Origin: Antitrichia curtipendula
Taxonomy: Eukaryota; Streptophyta; Bryopsida; Hypnales; Leucodontaceae
Assembly: GCA_951230915.1 (NCBI GenBank)
Contig: OX579640.1
Coordinates: 13,412,981 to 13,476,980 of the forward strand
Length of the DNA stretch: 64,000 nucleotides
Direction of reading: 5' to 3'
Shown here: in pieces, positions 49,391-60,324 of the stretch
Layout of the letters: every line of letters starts with the position of its first letter
Numbering within the stretch: the first letter of the stretch is position 1
Made by a program: the position numbers and the translations under genes
Notes under the pieces: model-generated
What the model was told of the DNA's origin: nothing
Database searches by the model: none
The model's input: only the letters and a program-made list of their open reading frames with translations

Positions 49391-49973
49391 GGTAAGTGGT
49401 TCAAAAAGCGACCCTCTTCTTCAAATAGTCTTGTAGGTGGTTTTAAAATGAACATTAAGTAGACTGTCAACAATGTGAGAGCATAATTAAGACTTGTCAT
49501 TTATTGCTTCATACTTTGCCAATGGATGGATTAAGAGCTAGGGAGGGTCCATTTTAAAGCTAGAGTATGTCCCCTTAATTTTTTCTAAATGAGAATTGAT
49601 TGTCCAATTGCCTTTTCACAAATGTTAGAAGAATGTAGGATTCCTTTAAGTTTAGTAAGGGTTGCATTTAGGAACCTTGTGTATTACTTTTTGAATGCCA
49701 CAATGCTTGTTTTTGGTCAAGACATATTTTTTTTCAGGCTTCATGTGTGTGGGTTTTGAAAGATCTAGGATCACAAATAGTTGCCTATGGCAGAATTCTT
49801 TGAAAATTCATAAGTAATTCATAAATGCTCCAAAAATTATGAAACCACTGGTGTTAGATTCCGCATCAATTTTTCTTCTTCAAGTAAAAATTAAGGGAAG
49901 ATATTTTTGGGCATCTGAAACACATCAAAACGGCTCGACAGCCCTTAAAGGGTTGCTTTTTGAGCCACTTACC
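49391..49973. mobile_element. inverted-repeat element, family unassigned
   Basis: Left end GGTAAGTGGTTCAAAAAGCG, right end (reverse complement) GGTAAGTGGCTCAAAAAGCA, about 26 bp with a few mismatches. 583 bp, non-coding. No convincing target duplication. It lies 800 bp before the UPF0114-like gene. Confidence 0.6.
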
Positions 49974-50774
49974 TTAATGATACCGGTGGATCTCATTACC
50001 CGGGCTCAAAGTCTTGCACGTGTGGGGTCAACAGCACACGAGTGGCCTGCTCCAATTCCCAGCATCTAAGTTTCTGGGGTTTGCGAACGGAAGATGGCCC
50101 GCTATTCCCAAAAGGCGAGAGAATTAAAGCAACCAATGCACGCCATCCTATCACGCCCTGCAGTAGTGCCGCACTTGCCGCACTTGCAGTCGGACCAAGC
50201 TCAGCCATCCAGGTGCAGCAACTTGTGTGCACACACACAGATCGAGCAAACATTTTGTTTGGCCCTGCCCTGCGAGTGAATCAGCAATCTCTGGCTAGCT
50301 AGCTGACGGGACTTGGAACCAGGTGTCCGCACACAACGGTAGCAGTTGGCTGTTGCAGTCTTCGGATCGATCGAAGAAACGCCTCATTCTGATACCCCTG
50401 GTGAAAGGTATAGTAACTTACTGTGTAGTACCTGTTTTGTTTTTCTCTCTTGATCACGCTCAAACAAGTCTGGAAAATTCACTGGCATGTGCACCATTTC
50501 TCGTAGTTACCCACAATAGCTGGAATGATTGAGTTTTCGACAGTCAAGTCCGTCGTAGGAAAGCCTGACAACCCGGAAATTGTGAATCGATCCCTGGAGA
50601 ATCGAACTAGAGCGTTGCAAGTCGTGTTTTATACCGGATGGACCAATCGGTAGGGTTTTGCGATTCTGCGATTAGACTGTCTGTCACTCTGTGAGTCTGG
50701 GTTCAAAGCCTGTGTGGCTCTGGCCTTGATTAGTGGTATTTCGAATGCAGGGACGACGTTTGGGTGTGTGAATT
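49974..50774 (+). promoter_or_regulatory. upstream region of the UPF0114-like gene
   Basis: Base composition becomes more G+C-rich than the flanking repeats, as expected near a plant transcription start. Overlapping short frames on both strands (for example 50042-50302) show no family similarity. No specific promoter motif is identified. Confidence 0.35.
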
Positions 50775-53399
50775 ATGGCCATGGAGGCTACAGCAGGCGT
50801 TTCTGTGGCGACCGGGAGAATGTTTCAAGTATTTGCATCCCCTGGGACGACATCAAGGCGAGCTTGCACGTCAACGACCGTGGAGGCTGTCGCAAGGGGA
50901 GGGTTGAATTCTCGGTGTGAAGGAATGGTGTCCCCGTTCCGTAATTCTCGGCAGGGAGGATCATTGACCGCCAAACGAGGTACATCATTTTTCAAATGTT
51001 TATTTTTATTTTGAGGGATTCCCCTAACTTCAGGTTTACATGTGATGTGATGTGTTCTAAGATGTTCTTACTACCATGTGTTCCAAATTTGAAGAAAGTC
51101 TGATTTTGAATAGGTTTGTTTCTTGAGAGAGTTTGAAATGTTTTACAAGTGAATGTCTTTCCATGGTTTTGTGCCTTTGATTTTCAGGGTTTTTGATGTA
51201 CGGCGAGCCAAAGATTTGTGTGAAATCACGCGGGCTTTCGATTCGGGCCTCGCAAGGGGAGAATGTTATGCCTCTTTCCAAGGACAACGGCGTTGCAACG
51301 CTGGACTCGGTGATCGGTGAACCTCCGTCCAAAAGCGACGATCGCCGGGAACGTCTGGAGGCGCTTATTGAGATGGTGTGTGCACACGCAAACCTCTTCC
51401 ATTGTTGTTATGACCTTCTCTACAATGGCAATCTCGAATACCCTGTGCACGTGTGACAGTATCCGGCTCACATTCAAACTATGTCGTAACTAGTGCAAAA
51501 GTTGGGACTCCATATAGAAAGATAAAAAAGAGTTGAGAGTATGGAAATTTTTGCGAACTTTTGGGTTAATGAATGTCAGTGGGAAAGTTTCTCACCGCAT
51601 CTTTTCTTTTCTTACCCAGACTGTGATCGGTCTAGTGGCGAGAGTGATATGAATTTGAGCCTTCACTCTACTCCACCCATAACACGGATACCATTTTTTC
51701 GTTGTGTATCAATTTGTTGTTTGGCATCAATCATCTTGCATTCACCTATTTTGAGAATCTACTGTTCTGATGACAACGCTATTCTCAAACCTATGCTTCC
51801 GCCATGCTTCAATAACAGGTAGTGAGTGTAGTTATGAAATGGAAGGTGAAAATGCGGCTTAAGGGCATTACAATGTCGACGTTTCTGTGTCGGTGCATCT
51901 TTTGAGGCACGTGTGTTTGTTTGAATTGCAGATGATTTTCAATTGCCGTTTCCTCACTCTCATGGCAGTTGTGGGGTCCTTGGCTGGATCGTTGTTGTGT
52001 TTCTTCAAGGTATGGTGCTTTGAAAACGAGGAGAATCATGTTTATTTGCTGTCTCTATTTGCATCAGGCAAGGTATGAGATTGCAGGAGAAGTGTTGTTC
52101 AAATTTTCGTTCTTTTTCTAACCAAAATTACTTGATGCTAACCAAGGTGTTTGGCAATGTAACGTCTGTTTTGAGCAGGGTAGTTTGTTTGTGACCCAGT
52201 CCTTCGTAGAGTACTTTCAAGCATCATGGCAAGGTCTTGGTACTAGCCAAGTTGTGTTTCTCCTCGTAGAAGCTGTCGGTAGGCACACATCCAACCCACC
52301 CTTGAACCAACTTTTTTTTGTTGAACTTTTGCATATTTTGTTGCTTATATATTCGTATCTACAACTATTATGTGTCTCAATTTCATTACCAAATTGGGTC
52401 ATTGGTCCTAAAGGAAGTTGTTTTTTCAAAAAATGTTCCAAGTATTACTTCGGGTGAATATGAACGAAACATCAGCTTGAAGCACTATGGTCATCATTCA
52501 AAAATTTAGACTTCCGAGTGCGTCGGGGTCATTTATGAAGCTGATTTTCCTTGCTGTCATCTGTTCCATTTCTCATGCACTAACTTAGTTTAATTTTCTT
52601 GGGCCGCGGGTGTTGTTTGCCAGATGTTTACTTGATGGGGACTGTTATGCTCATATTTGGGATGGGTCTGTACGAGCTCTTTGTGAGTGCGCTCGAAGTG
52701 GGCACCGGTGAAAATGTTCAGAATCCCATATGCGGCTCCAATCTGTTTGGCCTTTTCCGTATGAGGGTAATGCGACCATACTATTCTTTCTATTTTCAAA
52801 TGCTAAACAATTTGTTGTTCGAACAAATTACCATTCTTACTTAGTTCTACAGTCACTTATATGTAATCATGTGCAGCTATGCTTATAACTTCACACTCAT
52901 TTTTCATATCCCTTAAAACTTCCTGTAAGTTGTTGTCGGATCCTTATTTAAAATATGGGAAGAATGGGCATCACAGATATCGAAGACTGATTCAAGGTAT
53001 CACAGCATGATATCTTAATGTGTTGACCACAGGCTTCCCTAAGAAATGTTATGGACTCAAATAACATGAAACTATGATAGAGCCTTGTTATGTACAGAAA
53101 TGGACTCCGGCTTTCCCCGTTTTTAATCCAATTTTCATTGTGGCTCTTTCTTTCTTTTGTTTCTTCCTGCGCAGGAGCGACCCAAGTGGCTCGAAATCCG
53201 GTCGCTGGACGAGTTGAAAACGAAGCTGGGGCATGTCATTGTGATGATTTTGTTGGTTGGAATGTTTGAGAAGAGTAAGAAGGTGCCGATCAACAGCGGG
53301 CTTGATCTCCTGTGCTTCTCAGCTTCCATTCTCCTCTCCTCGGGTTGCCTTTTCCTCCTAGCTAAGCTTCATAGCAACAGCCCCGGTCCTAAGCATTGA
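50775..53399 (+). CDS. UPF0114 (YqhA-like) membrane protein, probably plastid
   Basis: Six exons by my model: 50775-50979, 51188-51375, 51932-52009, 52179-52278, 52624-52766, 53175-53399. They sum to 939 nt, 312 aa plus stop, all GT-AG. Residues 1 to about 90 are rich in Ser, Thr and Arg with few acids, fitting a plastid transit peptide. Then come four probable membrane segments: FLTLMAVVGSLAGSLLCFF, VYLMGTVMLIFGMGLYELF, HVIVMILLVGMFE and LLCFSASILLSSGCLFLL. The EAVDVYLMGTVMLIFGMGLYELFVS stretch is the signature of UPF0114, a bacterial and plastid family of unknown biochemical role. Splicing joins codons cleanly at every border. The ATG at 50775 is followed by a second in-frame ATG two codons on. 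Confidence 0.88.
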
Positions 53400-54088
53400 C
53401 TTAATTTGTCGACGTGTCTCATTGGAAAAATTCAAAAGAGGGTTACAGCCCATAAGCTTGTCCTCTTTCTTACTACCCTTAGAGATTATTTAGCCCTAAA
53501 CTGCAGATTTGAATTCTTGTGATTGAAGCAACTGTATTTATATATGTTTTGAGGCAACTGTGTCACAGTCTCATTATACCGGTAATCCATAACCTTGTCC
53601 TCTTTCTAACTACCCTAAACCCTAAACCTGCAAACTGCTGCTGCAGATTTGAATATTTGTGATTGAAGTTGTTGCAATAGGTATTATGACCAATTATGCA
53701 GTGATTCCAGTAGCCAGCACTTGATTTTTATTTATTGAAAGATTTGCTTTCTGTAGGCTATCTTGTTCAGAGAGCAGCCAGAACTCCTTTCAGGCAATCC
53801 CCAGCTTATTGATCTCCCCTTCTTTAAACATGTAATATACGGCTCACCCTTTTATTTGTGTAATTTTCACTAACTTTGTGACTGATTGTCAAATTTTCTT
53901 TGGCCAAATTTCAGTAATCCACTCATTTTGGGGATACCATAATACCTCCTATACTGTTGTTGCTCCAATTGCTGTGAAACTTGTTGTGAGTTTGTTCTGA
54001 GCTTTTTATTCTTGTGGACTGTTAGTACATTGAACATAATTGTTGCTCGACTTGCTTAAAAATTTGTTTGAAGCTTTCATTTTTTATA
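53400..54088. repeat. 3' flank with a 75-bp duplication
   Basis: The words CTTGTCCTCTTTCT and GCAGATTTGAAT followed by TTGTGATTGAAG occur at about 53457-53528 and again at 53594-53670, a direct duplication with the second copy carrying an inserted CCCTAAACC run. The first copy probably lies in the 3' UTR of the UPF0114-like gene. No gene. Confidence 0.65.
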
Positions 54089-54432
54089 CAGTAGAACTCC
54101 TCTAATTGCACCCCTTATAATTGCAAAAACCTCTATAAGTATCCGGTCCTAGCAGTCCCGGCTTGAGGCAGTACTATATAATATTTTAAGGAAAAAAGGT
54201 AGGTATAGTACAATAGCATTAACTGCGAGGCAGGTAAGGAATTTTTGGTGGGCCTATACCCTGTCAGACAAAGGTGAAGTAGGGAATTTAAGTACTGTAG
54301 CTGCTTTGGGAACATCATTTTCTTGAATACGGGAAAAGATTTTAATTGCGCAGACCTTCTCTTATTGCTAAAACCTCTCTAAATGAATGTTGTCAGACGT
54401 CCCGGACCTATGGATTTAGAGGAGTTCTACTG
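54089..54432. mobile_element. Emigrant/pogo-like MITE, TSD TA
   Basis: Left end CAGTAGAACTCCTCTAA and right end TTTAGAGGAGTTCTACTG are inverted, each flanked by TA. CAGTA-R-AA-CTCCT termini with TA duplication resemble the Emigrant/Lemi1 (pogo, Tc1/mariner) MITEs known from flowering plants. 344 bp, no coding. Further CCTCTATAAGT and CCTCTCTAAATG words inside suggest repeated sub-terminal motifs. Confidence 0.8.
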
Positions 54433-55382
54433 TAATCACAAAAATAATTGTTGCCCCAATTGCTTTGAAATGGGTTCAGTTTGTTTGAAGCTTTCATTTA
54501 TTCTTATGTCCACAATTTGAATTCACATGTACTGTATTGCACACTCTACTGCAAAAGTTTGTGGGTCTAAAAATGCTACTCCATTTTGAGCCATTCATTT
54601 TGACAGTTTATAGTTATAGTCACATTATGAATTGGTGCTTAGTTGATTCTCCTTCTTGTTAACCCTTAAACGTCGACAAGGACGTTTTGCGTCTGATGAA
54701 TGACAAAGAATCTTTCTTTGTAGGATAGAAGTGCAACTATTCATCCTTAGTATTAGGGATGAAAAGGGGAGATCTTCTACAATACTTTGACTTCTTATGA
54801 GTATATTTGACTTATTCAAAGTAGATGATGTCACACGATATTGAAATGCATGATTTCCACGGCCACCAGACCGTCCTTCAAAGGTTAAGGTAACTGGAAA
54901 TTACACCTAAAATCCACCCCACATATTCTTGTTCATAAAGAGTGTAGGATTGTTTTTTAGAAATTCCTATTTTCAACACTTAAAAAACTCATAATTTATT
55001 CATATGGTGTCCGAAAATGTATTCTTGAATCCCCTTTTGACGACCAGCAAGACCCACACTCAAAAAAAGTTAAAAATTAAAATTAAACTAAATCTTTTAC
55101 AAAATAATATTTGGGAACCATGCTGAATTGCTTCATGGGCCCCCGGCAGGAATTCCCAAAGCTTTCATATCTGCTCTTCCAGCACCCCCTCTTCTCATAG
55201 GCCCAGAATATTGCACACACCCTGCCCACACGCTGACCTGGAAGACCACCACGTGCCACCCTGCCATTGCTCCGCAATCCGCCCCGGAAGGCTCCACACT
55301 ATCCACCCATATAAATTTCCAGATCTTGCATTGGCGTCCACTTCCACGAGGAATTGATTGCAATTTTGCGACCGAATTGAGC
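54433..55382. other. intergenic, upstream of the 55.4-kb gene
   Basis: AT-rich to about 55100, then a G+C-richer stretch from 55120 to the start codon that is probably 5' leader and promoter. The short frame at 54625-54834 matches nothing I recognise. Confidence 0.4.
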
Positions 55383-57618
55383 ATGACGACGTCCATAGCC
55401 ACTTCGCTCCCTTGCTCGCATGGAATCACGACGATCTCCAGAAAATCTCACGCCCCTGCATTGGAGGTGCGGGCGGGAGTTTTGAAAACAGGCGGGTTGA
55501 AAGGCGTGGGGTTTGAAAATGGGCGGGCCAGCAGCAGCAGTAGTTGTTGGGCAAGAAGCGGTGCGTTTCATAGCCGGATTCTGGGACACAGAAGGGCTGT
55601 TGTGGTGCGAAGGCGGACGAAGATTGTGGCGGAGGGGGAGAAGGGGGACGTTTTCGGAGGTTTGATTCTGGCTATGGGCGTGAAATTGAATTTGATTTTG
55701 CGGTGAATTAAGCTGAGTGTTCGCAACTGCTGGGTCTGGGGTGGTCGAGCTAGTTTGTAGCAGTGGAGTGTTAGGCATGTGTTCGATGTTTGTAATTGGG
55801 TTTCTATTTGTGACTAGAATGGTCGGATTTTAGAATAGAGATTTGAAGAGAATGCGTTATTTGGATAACATATGCCAAAATGATAAGGTTTCGAAGTTTT
55901 ATTGGTGGTTGACCTAAAGTCGACATGTGTTCTGATGGTGCATTCTCATCAACTGATTGTGCAAGACTTTGCGGTGCCACTGAATTTGATTTGCGGGGAA
56001 TTAAGTTGTGCGTTCGCAATTGCTGTGTCCGGGGTGGTCGAGCTGACTTTTAGCAGTGGAGTATTAGGAATGTCTTCGATGTTTGCAACTGCGTTTCTCT
56101 TGTTACTAGAATGGTCGGATTTTAAAATAGTGTTGTTAGCAATTAGAAGAGGATTCTGACGCACCAGAGAATGAGTGATTTGGATAATGTATGGAAAAAT
56201 GATAAGATTTCGAAGTAAATCGACTTGAGTTGTGATGGTGTACATTCTCATCAACATCTAATGATTGTGCAAGATTTTGGGGTGTCACATTTAGGTAGGA
56301 GTGACTATTAAGTACCTTGACCTTTGAATATATTGCATAGTCGTTTGGCCTCTTAGTTCGTTGTATTCACTACTGAGCAACAACCCCTGGAGAACTTTGG
56401 TTTTGCAGAATTTGTGAGGCGTTCATCCGATTATTGCAATTTTGAACTGAAATCAATCAGGAGTGGTCGATATTGGGAATGTAGCGTTTTTATAATTGGG
56501 TTACCGCATTGTGATGCTCGTTTGCTCTTCCTACTGTGGTGTATCTGACGTCGCCTTGAGAAATCTTAACTTGTCCTTGATGTGACCTTTTGCAGCGGCA
56601 GGCTTCATTGTGAAGGCTGGCAAGAATGCGTTGGATGCAGGCACTGACCTCGTTCCTGTACGTCTATCTTGACTTGAGCATAAGGAGCATCTGAAATTGT
56701 TCTGTGTTGTTTGGTAATAATTTAAGAATAGAATTGCCTGCATGTGCAGGATGAACTTGCGTTGAAAGGTGATCCTCGTGAGCCAATATAAATCTGTCCG
56801 CTTTGTATATCTCATAACTGCAAGAAGAGTATTTGTTGATTCTTGCAGGATAACATACCTAGAAATGTTGCGCGTATTATTGTTGGAGTTGTGGGCGTGT
56901 CGGTGATAACGTATGCTTTGCGGGCTCTCTTCTCGACAGCCCTCTTCATTTTGGTAAGAGTCTCACCAGTGAATCCAACTTGCTTAACAATTGTGCGACT
57001 GATCGATTGATGCGTTGGTATTCTCAACTTAAAACATCATCCTGAAGTGAAGTTGTATCCATGACAATTACCTCTTTTGTGAATGTTATTCAACGAATGA
57101 TCCATTTCCTGAGGGCAGTTTCGCCACTTCACTACAACTGCTGTCGAGAGATTTGTTTTGTTTGTGATTGCATTGGAGTCTATCAAATGAGATCAATGCT
57201 TTATAAGTAAACTGCTCCCGTTACAACCTCTCAGCCCTTCTTGCTCTAGAGTCGATCATTCTATGGAAATAATTCCAACACTTGCTCTGAGATGTGAGAG
57301 AGCCGCCTCATCTTTGACATTCAAGACTCGACCTTGAATTTGAAGGATTTATTTAGGATTCTTCATTTAGTATACCTGTGACAGTATGACATTCCTTGTG
57401 GTGATTACAGAAAAGTCTTGAGTTGATCAATGAGCACAGGCTTACTAACTGATGGCTTGAACCTGAAACAGGCGATTGGAGGATTCAGTTACTTGGCCTA
57501 CATTTACTTGAACAAGGGCAGTGACTCGGGTACTGGCGGAGGGGGAGGGGGCGGCTCCTCCCGTGGCACCGATGATTCACTCGAAGAAGCCCGTCGTATT
57601 ATGGATAAATACAAATAA
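55383..57618 (+). CDS. small plastid-type membrane protein, unknown function
   Basis: Four exons by my model: 55383-55659, 56596-56657, 56849-56953, 57472-57618; 591 nt, 196 aa plus stop. The N-terminus (MTTSIATSLPCSHGITTISRK) and the following Ser/Arg-rich 90 residues look like a plastid transit peptide. A short amphipathic part (GFIVKAGKNALDAGTDLVPDN) leads to two hydrophobic segments, VARIIVGVVGVSVITYAL and ALFILAIGGFSYLAYIYL, a glycine run of seven, and an acidic tail ending SLEEARRIMDKYK. The layout recalls small conserved chloroplast membrane proteins of plants, but I cannot name a family. A possible cassette exon at 56749-56767 (between AG and GT sites) would break the frame and was left out. 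A longer ATG at 55128 exists but the ATG chosen begins the transit-like sequence. Confidence 0.78.
55677..56285. repeat. 293-bp tandem duplication in intron 1
   Basis: Two copies, about 55677-55969 and 55970-56285, share long blocks (GTGGTCGAGCT at 55741 and 56034; ACTAGAATGGTCGGATTTTA; CATTCTCATCAAC; GATTGTGCAAGA). The unit begins just downstream of the exon-1 donor site. No coding role is apparent. Confidence 0.85.
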
Positions 57619-57850
57619 GTTCTCTTCGTGGAACCATCTCTGTCCAGTCTTAAAGCGCTTGGTCGCAGTTGAGGTTCTCCTTTGAAATAGCTCTAGTAGC
57701 GGGTCTTTGTATAAAGTGCATGAGGCATTTGTATTTTAAATGAACAAGGGGTCTTCTTCAATGAGAAAATCATTGACAATTGCCTTGAGGGTTAACTGTG
57801 CTGTGAATGTGCTGTGAATTTTAGCATGGTGATCTTTCAGCTCTGTAATA

Positions 57851-58417
57851 CTCCCTCCGTCCCAAAATGATCTTCTTGTTGGCCTTCATTTTTTGTCCCA
57901 AAATGATCTTCCTGTTGTACTTTGTGAGCTGCAAATTGGTCAAATTTAACTTTTGGTTGTTCTCTAGGACTAACAAAACAATTCCAAGCGATAGTTCCCC
58001 CTCCATCTATGCAATCACTAATCAAAGACAAATAAAATGGTTGAAGGGGTCAATCAATACTTTTTGTTTTTATTTTTTGCATCTCTTTGAATATTATCTA
58101 ATTGAAGGAGATGAAGGCTTTGGGAGGCAAAATATAGGTCCACATATGGTCTTTGACTTATACTAACTACCCACAAAATGACGACCTCACACTCAATAAT
58201 TAAATAACCACTGGTGCTCCTTGAAAATACCCAAAAAATTTCACTTTTCAATAATCCAAAACTACACTTTAAAAAGGGCTTCAAAACTCAAAGTTTCAAG
58301 GGCAATAGGAGTGCACCAAACTCTATATGTAGTGCAAAACAGGCTTTAAAAATGTTATTTTTAGTCTTAATCCAGAACATTTTGTCTAACAGGAAGATTA
58401 TTTTGGGACGGAGGGAG
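57851..58417. mobile_element. Stowaway-like Tc1/mariner MITE, TSD TA
   Basis: The ends are CTCCCTCCGTCCCAAAATGA and the inverse TTTTGGGACGGAGGGAG, both flanked by TA. CTCCCTCCGTCCC is the canonical Stowaway terminus of flowering plants. A second inner copy of CCCAAAATGATCTTC follows the left end. 567 bp, longer than most Stowaways. It lies 230 bp past the stop of the preceding gene. Confidence 0.9.
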
Positions 58418-58534
58418 TACTCCTGAAACAAAGTGCAGCTTTCGTACCCCTTGTGTGCAATTCTGTTGGACGCTCTGTTCACCTGCAAGAAAATGCGCTA
58501 GATTTTGTTCAAGTTCCTCCAATGATCTGTAAGG

Positions 58535-59050
58535 TGGGCACCCCCCAAACTGCCACTTTTGCTATTATTAGATTGGTCGAACTTTCATATTTTGTTGTTT
58601 TGTTGTTGGCAAGTGAAAGGAGGTTCCAACACACCAAAGACTGCAACATTTGGATATAGGATGCAAAAGTTGCAAAGGGTCAAATTTGTTTTTGGTACAT
58701 GTTTTAAAATTGTTTCTTCCACATAGGTACATATTGATTTTGGAGATGTACATAGAGTGATGATGGCAGTTTTAGATGGTTGGGGTGGATTTGTCCCCTT
58801 GTTGAGTCCCTAGGGAAAGTGCTGAAGTTTTTTATTTTCCATGCATGATAAAATTTGCAAATTCTGAATTCATATTTGCAATCAGAGACCCCAAATTAGC
58901 TAGAAGAGGTGTAGAAGGTGAATTAATCAAGCACAAAATAGGGGTTCTTTTTTGTACTTGCACCCCTAGAATGATTTAGAGCTTAGAGGGGTGGAGTGAG
59001 GGGCTAGTTCACCCCGACCTTTTAGATAGGGTATGATTTGGGGGGTGCCC
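58535..59050. mobile_element. inverted-repeat element with GGGCACCCCCC termini
   Basis: Left end GGGCACCCCCCAAA, right end TTTGGGGGGTGCCC, a 14-bp perfect inverted repeat 516 bp apart. Non-coding interior. Flanks AAGGT and AATTT show no duplication, so the class is uncertain. Confidence 0.55.
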
Positions 59051-60324
59051 AATTTTAATGACTAAGGTGTTGGTTTGGCTCTTTTGCATTTTGGGGGTAG
59101 GTCATAGCAAAGTTAAAATTTAGTATTTAAAAAAAAGCTTTGAGTGGATGTATCTTGTTGCTAGATTTCTAATACATGAATTTGTACATAATTTGACTAA
59201 GTACTTGATTTGACTAATTTGATTTGAATAGTTGTGAACTTAAAAGGTGAAATATATTTTTGATCTCAATATGGGTAAGCTAAAAAATATTTTATTCTAA
59301 CTCCAACTTTAGAGTTGCTTTATGCCTTCATGTGCACAAGGCCCATTATTCAATTTCAATCAGCCAAGAGGTTATGGCCTAAAAAATTTGAAGCCATCAC
59401 CACTAAAGCTTTATAACTTTGAAACCCCATTGTTGAGTTTCATTTGCCCTTTATTGTGATCGTCAACTCTAATACATTAGTTTAATAAACACTAGAATTC
59501 TATTGTTTATATTTGTAATATATCTATTATATTAAGTACGCAGTGTCATGACCCTTGTTACAAACTCTGTCACGTTTTTTATCTTTGAAAAATATCATAC
59601 AACTATTTCATTCAACATTCACAATGTAAACAAACATTCTTTAAAGTTTCACGAGCCTATCCCAAATTCAAAGTGTCTCTAAGGGATCTTTGAAATTTAG
59701 GGGTTAAATAAACACTCTTAATATGAACCAATCATAAATTATGATTGGAATCAATCTCTCTTTATCCGTACAATGTGATTTTAAAGAATATTCATAGATT
59801 TTTTTTTAAATCAATTTTGAAAATCCACTTAAAATACTATTCTTATTTATAGCATTTGGACATAAAATAAAATAAAAATTGATTTTTTTTTGTAGAATTA
59901 ATCCTGAAGTGTTGAACAAAAGATAGGAAATTTTTTTTTGAAATTTTTGAATTACTAATTAGAACTCCTCCAAAATATTCGTATCACTTATTCTTGTAGA
60001 ACATTCTTTCTTCTCTCCATTGCTTTATATCACGATGAATATTAATAGGGTCGAGACTCTCGCGCCTGGGCAGGTTCGGGCAGCTTGGACAAAAATTCAC
60101 GCGCTGCCCTACACTTCCTCCTTCTCTCACGGTCGCGCCTTTAGTCCCCTTTTACCTTCGCTTCGCCTTCGTTCCTGAACTTCCTTTGTCAATGAGGAGC
60201 ATCAGCATTTAGGGTTTTACAGTCTTGTTTCCCCAGATGTTTTCCAGCAGCTCCACGGCTTCACAGTTTACGAACGGACATTGAGTGGGAAATTTTATTG
60301 TGAGCGGGGGAAAAGGGAGTAACA
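59051..60324. other. intergenic and SF3A3 promoter region
   Basis: AT-rich with no gene to about 60040. From there G+C rises (CGCGCCTGGG, TCACGGTCGCGCC) to the SF3A3 start codon, consistent with its promoter and 5' UTR; AGGGTTTTAC lies at 60211-60220. No specific element is called. Confidence 0.45.

Noticed and set aside
50042..50302. Overlapping frames on both strands upstream of the UPF0114-like gene
   Set aside because: No family similarity, no splice support, and G+C-rich composition alone explains the lack of stops.
55133..55778. Minus-strand frames of 98 and 159 codons over the first exon of the 55.4-kb gene
   Set aside because: Antisense shadow of a G+C-rich coding exon; the plus-strand model splices cleanly into downstream exons.
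56749..56767. Possible 19-nt cassette exon (GATGAACTTGCG...) between AG and GT
   Set aside because: Including it shifts the frame and destroys the conserved membrane segment.
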